Below, one piece after another: positions 60,601 through 64,000 of a stretch of 64,000 nt of DNA (its first letter is position 1; every line of letters begins with the position of its first letter). The DNA comes from Nocardia sp. NBC_01503 (lineage in GTDB: Bacteria > Actinomycetota > Actinomycetes > Mycobacteriales > Mycobacteriaceae): positions 7,378,001 to 7,442,000 of the forward strand of contig NZ_CP109596.1 of the NCBI RefSeq assembly GCF_036327755.1. Reading direction: 5' to 3'. Both the position numbers and the translations under genes were made by a program. A model generated the notes under the pieces. That model was not told the origin of the DNA. It searched no databases and worked only from the letters and a program-made list of their open reading frames with translations.

Positions 60601-60832
60601 GATGCACCAGCGCCCCATCCCCCGCCTTACGTGCCGCCCGCACCACCTCATCCACATCGAGGTAGGCCGAGGCACCCGCCCCCGGCACCCGCACCGCCTC
60701 ATCGGCCAACCGCGCGGCCATGGTCTCGCCCTCGTCGGCGGTATGCGGTACGAGCGTGGAGTACCCCCACTCCCGAGCACTCCGCACCACCCGAACGGCC
60801 ACTTCCCCGCGATTAGCTACGACAACGTACAT
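57653..60832 (-). CDS. Single-chain biotin-dependent acyl-CoA carboxylase (BC-BCCP-CT)
   Basis: 1059 residues from the ATG at 60832 (GAGGA upstream). Order: biotin carboxylase (~1-450: VVANRGEVAVRVVRSAREWGY, MVKAAAGGGGRGMRVV, FLEVNPRLQVEHTITEEVTGLD), biotin-carrier domain with VLEAMKMQH (Lys near residue 507), then a carboxyltransferase holding both halves (~590-1059: GRDRTRAVVMSYDYTVLAGTQG, VSGRCFAGNAALLGMCDVVIA, LCDTPGFMVGPEAE, WPTGEIGGMGLEGAVR). This single-chain form, known as LCC in mycobacteria, carboxylates acyl-CoAs over a wide chain range. Context with AccD4-like and mycolyltransferase genes suggests supply of malonyl- or carboxyacyl-CoA. Confidence 0.88.
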   Translation of the reverse strand: MYVVVANRGEVAVRVVRSAREWGYSTLVPHTADEGETMAARLADEAVRVPGAGASAYLDVDEVVRAARKAGDGALVHPGYGFLSESAEFAAACAAAGLVFVGPAPEVLRLFGDKVAARAAAEKAGIPVIPATTGAASPERIAELLAAHPKGVMVKAAAGGGGRGMRVVRAAAEVGEAYERCRAEAIAGFGDDTVYAEALVSEARHIEVQIIADGERAIAVGDRDCSVQRRQQKLIEVAPAPNLAAGLRKRLHEQAVRLAESVRCRGVVTVEFLVSAAESWFLEVNPRLQVEHTITEEVTGLDLVAVQLELARGRTLAELDLTTVEPRGYAVQVRVNAEIVTAGGEVLPSTGTLTQFAAPTGAGVRVDTAASIGMRQDARFDSLLAKIIARGPSYPAAVRRAADALAETVIAGVETNLAVQRAVLDELVAAGPVSTSWYEGRVGEFVAKAADYVPISHAVADSVVAVEVLELATDEQALRSPMGGTVVSLVEPGTVVAAGAEVIVLEAMKMQHVLRADRPLRVLRHLTVPGEVIDPHAPLLVWIEADHAGAALDGAEVDLDSIRPDLAEVLARHRVGQDASRPEAVAKRHRLGRRTARENVADLVDPDSFLEYGALAVAAQRLRRSPEDLIANTPADGLIAGVATVNADRFGRDRTRAVVMSYDYTVLAGTQGMRNHAKTDRMLELAHAQRLPVIFCTEGGGGRPGDTDYPGISGLDVTTFRAMGALSGHVPLIGIVSGRCFAGNAALLGMCDVVIATPDANIGMGGPAMIEGGGLGVYAPEEIGPIEVQRRNGVVHIVAADEAEAVAIARNYLSYFQGDRSDWTAPDPRLSRHVIPEDRLRAFDIRTAIESIADLDSILELRRDWATGIITALIRVEGRPYGLIANNCHHLGGAIDAPAADKLSAFLQLCDAHQLPVVSLCDTPGFMVGPEAETHATVTKFSRLFIDAAALTVPWGTIILRKGYGLGAQAMAAGSFRAPNFVIAWPTGEIGGMGLEGAVRLGFAKELAAIEDPTARRTAFDNLVHLAYANGKALTAATVLELDDVIDPADTRRWITTLR

Positions 60833-60926
60833 CCCGTCATCCTCGCAGCCCGAAAACACAACGTGCATGTAATCGCGCAGGCGGTCTCTCGACGTTCGCC
60901 CGCGCCATTACACGCACGTCGGAAAA

Positions 60927-61967
60927 TCAGGCGGGGATGCCCATGCCCTGGGCCAGGATGGGCCAGGAGTTGTGCAGGGCCTCGTCCCAGTAGGGCCAGT
61001 AGTGGGTGCCCACCGGGTTGAACTGGTAGGTGGCCGGAATGCTCAGGCTCTCCAGGCGGGACTTCAGGTTCATCGTGCAGGCGTTGACCGCGCCCTCGAT
61101 GATCATGCCGAGGCCGAGGTTGATACCGCCCATGACGCCCGGGGCGCTGCCCAGGTAGTACTGCACATCCGAGGCGAGCGGGATACCGCTGCCGCTGGAG
61201 ACGTAAAGCAGTGTGCCGCGCAGCTTCTCGGCATTGATGACCGGATCGTTGGCGGCCCACAGCGGGCTGTCGCTCGGGCCGTACATGTTCTCGGTATTGC
61301 CGCCGGCCCAGGTTTCGGTGGCCAGCTTCACGAACTGCTTACCCGCGGGATCGGCGATCTGCGCGCAACCGCTGTACGCGGCGACGGACTTCCACAGACC
61401 CGGCTTGGCCTCGGCGAGCTGCAGCACCGAGGTGCCCGAGGTCGACAGACCGGTCAGCGCGTTCAGGCCGGTGGAGTGCAGGGCGTCGTCCAGCAGCGGC
61501 GGCAGCTCCTCGGTGAAGAAGGTGCGCCACTTGTTCAGGCCCAGCTTGGGATCGGTCTTCTCCCAATCGGTGTAGTAGCTGCCCAGGCCGCCGATCGGCT
61601 GAATGACATTGACCGGCTTATCGGCCAGCCATTCGATGGCCTTGGTCTGCGCCTTCCAGTTCGCCGTGCCCTCACCGCCGTCCAGGCCGTTGAGCATGTA
61701 CAGGTTCGGCGCGGGAGTGGACTCGTCGGCCGGGCGCTGCACGTCGATGGTGATATCGCGGCCCATCGAAGCGGAGTACACCTTCATATGCCAGGTGCGG
61801 CCCTCCTTGGTGATCGAGCTGATCGCGGAGGGCTTGTCCGGGTCCGCCGAGGCGGCGGAGGTGCCGAGCATGGCCACGGAGAGAGCCGCGGTGAGCGCGA
61901 CAGCGGTGGCCCGCAGAACGGACGCGCTGTGCTTCGCAGACGATCTGCGTAGTACGGAGAGCTTCAT
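60927..61967 (-). CDS. Mycolyltransferase/esterase of the antigen 85 family
   Basis: 346 residues with a Sec signal peptide (~1-42, ending SAASA-D). The fold is the esterase D alpha/beta hydrolase: MLNGLDGGEGTANWKAQTKAIEWLADKPVNVIQPIGG, SYYTDWEKTDPKLGLNKWRTFFTEELPPLL, nucleophile Ser175 in GLSTSGTSVLQLAE and His in NPVGTHYWPYWDEAL. The family transfers mycolic acids between trehalose monomycolate and trehalose or arabinogalactan outside the cell membrane. This is a nocardial/corynebacterial-type member. It is 41 bp downstream of the ABC1-kinase gene on the same strand. Confidence 0.91.
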   Translation of the reverse strand: MKLSVLRRSSAKHSASVLRATAVALTAALSVAMLGTSAASADPDKPSAISSITKEGRTWHMKVYSASMGRDITIDVQRPADESTPAPNLYMLNGLDGGEGTANWKAQTKAIEWLADKPVNVIQPIGGLGSYYTDWEKTDPKLGLNKWRTFFTEELPPLLDDALHSTGLNALTGLSTSGTSVLQLAEAKPGLWKSVAAYSGCAQIADPAGKQFVKLATETWAGGNTENMYGPSDSPLWAANDPVINAEKLRGTLLYVSSGSGIPLASDVQYYLGSAPGVMGGINLGLGMIIEGAVNACTMNLKSRLESLSIPATYQFNPVGTHYWPYWDEALHNSWPILAQGMGIPA

Positions 61968-62008
61968 CGAACAGTCAAATCCAATCCAGTGGTCACCGTT
62001 CCCCCACG

Positions 62009-63388
62009 TCAGTCGACGGGGAGCTCGGTACCTTCCTCGGCGATCTTGGTTGCAACTTCGGTCGGGAAGACATTACGGAACAGGTACAGGTCTCGGCCGA
62101 GCTTCCAGCCGGGGGCCAACGCCACGGCATATCGCTCGAAGTACCCGAGTTGTTTCCCCATGAGTATCAACTGCTCCGGACCGGAAGCCCCACGGCGCTT
62201 ACCGAATTCGAGCAGCCGGGCCGCGACGACACCCAAATCGAGCTTGTCGAGGCTGCCCGAGAGCACCGGGCCCAGGGCCACCGCGAGCTGACGGCCGATG
62301 GTGGCGTCATCGCCACTGTCATCGGCGACCAGGTCGAGCTTGCGCAGCGCACGGGCCACCGGGCGGAAGTCGTTGTCGATGGCACTGGCATAGAACAGCG
62401 CGCGCACGAATTCGCGCCATTCGGTCTCCATACGACCGACAATGCCGAAGTCCAGCATGGCGACTCGGCCGTCCTCGAGCAGCCAGAGATTGCCCGCGTG
62501 CACATCGCCGTGGAAGAGCCCGTGCACCGCGACAGATTCCATCCACGCCTTGACCAGGCGGCGGATCAGCAGCTCCGAATCCGGGTGTACCGCGCGAATA
62601 TCGTCGAAGCGGTCCAGCGGCATACCGCGCATGCGCTCCATGCACAGTACGCGCGGGCCGCAATGCTCCCAGTAGACCTCGGGGACAACCACATTGGTGT
62701 TATCGCCGAACGCCGCCAGATTCTGCCGGGCGCGGGTCTGATTATCGGCCTCGATGAGGAAGTTCAATTCGGCGACGGTCGCCTCGTACAGATCGCGGAC
62801 CACGGCCTGCGCGTTGGCCACTCGCGCGTTCTCCGAGCGCTTCTCCAGTGCCCGAGCCAGTTTCATGGCCGCGCGCAGATCCACGATCATGCGCTTGGCG
62901 ATCTCGGGCCGCTGCACCTTCACCACCGCGGGGCGGCCGTCGAGCAGCACGCAGGCGTGCACCTGGGCGATCGAGGCCGCCGAGAGCGGTTCGTCGTCGA
63001 ACGATTTGAACAGCTCCGAGAGCGGCTTGCCCAGATCGGCCTCGATGATCGCGCGCGCGTCCGCCGCCGGGAACGGGGCCATATCGTCCAGGCAGCGCAG
63101 GCAGGCGTCGGCGAGTTCGCGCGGGAACGCCCCCGGCGAGGAGGCGATCAACTGTCCCAGCTTCACGAACATCGGGCCGAGCGATTCGAAACCGTTCACC
63201 ACGCCCTCGGCCACCGCGCGTTTGCGCTTGGCCTTGCGCAGACCACCGCGTAGCACGCTGCGCGTAACCGATCCGCCCAGTACCGCACCCACGATCGCCG
63301 TTCGGCGCATCTCGGAGAACCCGAACGTATCCAGGTCCGGCCGGATCACCTCGGGCGCCCCCGCCCGCACTGTCATCGGTGAGCTCAC
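62009..63388 (-). CDS. ABC1/AarF (UbiB) family kinase-like protein
   Basis: 459 residues from the GTG at 63388, which is 7 nt after a TACACT -10 box; an ATG four codons later is possible. The family motifs are complete: KxGQ in FVKLGQLIASSPGAFPRELADACLRCLDDM, Ala-rich loop in SAASIAQVHACVL, Lys in AVVKVQRPEIAKRM, HGDVHAGNLWLL and MLDFGIVGRM. These atypical kinases are ATPases linked to quinone or lipid metabolism. In mycolata they occur near envelope lipid genes. The C-terminal portion (~340-459) is helical and less conserved. Confidence 0.88.
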   Translation of the reverse strand: MSSPMTVRAGAPEVIRPDLDTFGFSEMRRTAIVGAVLGGSVTRSVLRGGLRKAKRKRAVAEGVVNGFESLGPMFVKLGQLIASSPGAFPRELADACLRCLDDMAPFPAADARAIIEADLGKPLSELFKSFDDEPLSAASIAQVHACVLLDGRPAVVKVQRPEIAKRMIVDLRAAMKLARALEKRSENARVANAQAVVRDLYEATVAELNFLIEADNQTRARQNLAAFGDNTNVVVPEVYWEHCGPRVLCMERMRGMPLDRFDDIRAVHPDSELLIRRLVKAWMESVAVHGLFHGDVHAGNLWLLEDGRVAMLDFGIVGRMETEWREFVRALFYASAIDNDFRPVARALRKLDLVADDSGDDATIGRQLAVALGPVLSGSLDKLDLGVVAARLLEFGKRRGASGPEQLILMGKQLGYFERYAVALAPGWKLGRDLYLFRNVFPTEVATKIAEEGTELPVD

Positions 63389-63395
63389 GGGGCGC

Positions 63396-63401
63396 AGTGT
63401 A
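63396..63401 (-). promoter_or_regulatory. Putative -10 box of a leaderless transcript
   Basis: TACACT on the minus strand ends 7 nt before the GTG at 63388, fitting TANNNT. No Shine-Dalgarno sequence is visible. Confidence 0.35.
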
Positions 63402-63569
63402 TCTCTGTCCCAGCCGGTCGGTCCGCTGTGGTGCCCGGCACAGGTTACCGAGGCGTTCGGTGGTTAGGACCCCGCTATGCCAGGTACCGTGGCGGGCTGA
63501 GCCGCGATCCGGCTCGACCGGGCTGGGATCCGGCCCACCTGATGAAGGCGAAAGGCAAGACCGAAGTAA

Positions 63570-64000
63570 TGACGGGTACAGCGGAGAAGCTGGCGGAACT
63601 GCGCAAGCTCCTGGAGATCGCCGAAGAACCATCCGGCGAGAAGGGCATTGCCAAGCGACGCGCCAAAGGCATCCCGAGCGCGCGAGAACGCGCGCAGATG
63701 CTGCTGGACCCGGGCACCTTCGTCGAGATGGGCGCGCTCATCCGCCAGCCCGGCAACCCCAACGCCTACTACGGCGACGGCGTGATCACCGGGCGCGGCT
63801 ATATCGACGGTCGCCCCGTCGTGGTCATCTCGCACGATCAGACCGTGTACGGCGGATCGGTGAGCGAGATGTTCGGCCGCCGCGTGAAGGCGGCCATGGA
63901 CTTCGCGTACAACAACGCGTGCCCGGTGGTCTGCATCAACGACTCCGGTGGCGCGCGCATTCAGGACGGCGTCGCCTCGCTGGCCTGGTACGCCATCATG
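63570..64000 (+). CDS. Acyl-CoA carboxylase beta subunit (AccD4-like), 3' partial
   Basis: The first ~144 residues are visible and the frame is open to the right edge. TAEKLAELRKLLEIAEEPSGEKGIAKRRAKGIPSARERAQMLLDPGTFVEMGALIRQPGNPNAYYGDGVITGRG and VISHDQTVYGGSVSEMFGRRVKAAMD, INDSGGARIQDGVASLAWYA closely follow the N-terminal carboxyltransferase domain of mycobacterial AccD4. AccD4 carboxylates long-chain acyl-CoA to make the alpha branch donor for mycolate condensation. An in-frame ATG at 63543 would add nine residues. It is divergent from the ABC1-kinase gene. Whether fadD32/pks13 follow is outside the window. Confidence 0.85.

Noticed and set aside
57758..61021. Very long open frames on the plus strand opposite the carboxylase
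   Set aside because: They show no family motifs, are Arg/Gly/Ala/His-rich, and mirror codon structure of the minus-strand carboxylase. Such shadows are normal at this GC content.

Overview
This window comes from a high-GC, mycolic-acid-bearing actinomycete, most likely Nocardia or a close relative in Mycobacteriales. Markers: a complete yrbE/mce operon with Mce-associated gene, a mycolyltransferase of the antigen 85 family, an MspA-type porin, a cyclopropane mycolic acid synthase-like methyltransferase, an AccD4-like carboxylase subunit, a cutinase, WS/DGAT, and AlkB with twin rubredoxins. No tRNA, rRNA, CRISPR array or insertion sequence was seen. Several genes look leaderless: a TANNNT-like -10 box ends 6-7 nt before the start codon.

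Region 1 (about 1-30240) is a large cell-surface polysaccharide locus of the Wzx/Wzy type. It holds an O-antigen ligase/polymerase-like membrane protein, a flippase, a Wzz-like chain-length protein fused to a degenerate tyrosine-kinase-like domain, an initiating polyprenyl-phosphate sugar-1-phosphate transferase, six glycosyltransferases (one only half a GT-B fold), two polysaccharide pyruvyl transferases, a tandem GNAT acetyltransferase and a lipoprotein polysaccharide lyase. Within it lies a compact, overlapping sugar cassette (15465-20854: C-methyltransferase, sugar-1-phosphate nucleotidyltransferase, PIG-L deacetylase, epimerase, RmlC-like epimerase, second degenerate C-methyltransferase), followed directly by an MspA-family porin. 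I infer a C-branched or otherwise unusual sugar is made and built into a pyruvylated glycan, with the porin a candidate exit through the mycomembrane. A serine hydrolase, a receptor-type Ser/Thr kinase and an aminotransferase/SDR/lactonase-like set complete the region.

Region 2 (30240-38970) is a lipid and cell-envelope block: two-domain fatty acyl-CoA reductase, cutinase, WS/DGAT acyltransferase, alpha/beta hydrolase, expansin-like protein and CMAS-like methyltransferase. A shared palindrome, TTGT-N5-ACAA, lies upstream of the reductase and twice between cutinase and WS/DGAT, suggesting one regulon for wax ester metabolism. A KstR-like box precedes the hydrolase.

Region 3 (37970-44391) is a mixed set of small regulator/enzyme pairs: GlxA-type regulator with isochorismatase-like hydrolase, erythromycin-esterase-like protein under a MerR-type promoter, P-loop kinase, DHFR-like reductase, and MerR regulator with an SDR.

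Region 4 (44361-53967) is an 11-gene leftward operon: yrbEA, yrbEB, mceA-F, a Mce-associated protein and two TetR regulators, with a 16-bp palindrome over the likely promoter. Region 5 (54214-57669) is alkB, rubredoxins and rubredoxin reductase with a divergent TetR and palindromic operator. Region 6 (57653-64000) has a single-chain biotin-dependent acyl-CoA carboxylase, a mycolyltransferase, an ABC1/UbiB kinase-like protein and the start of an AccD4-like gene.
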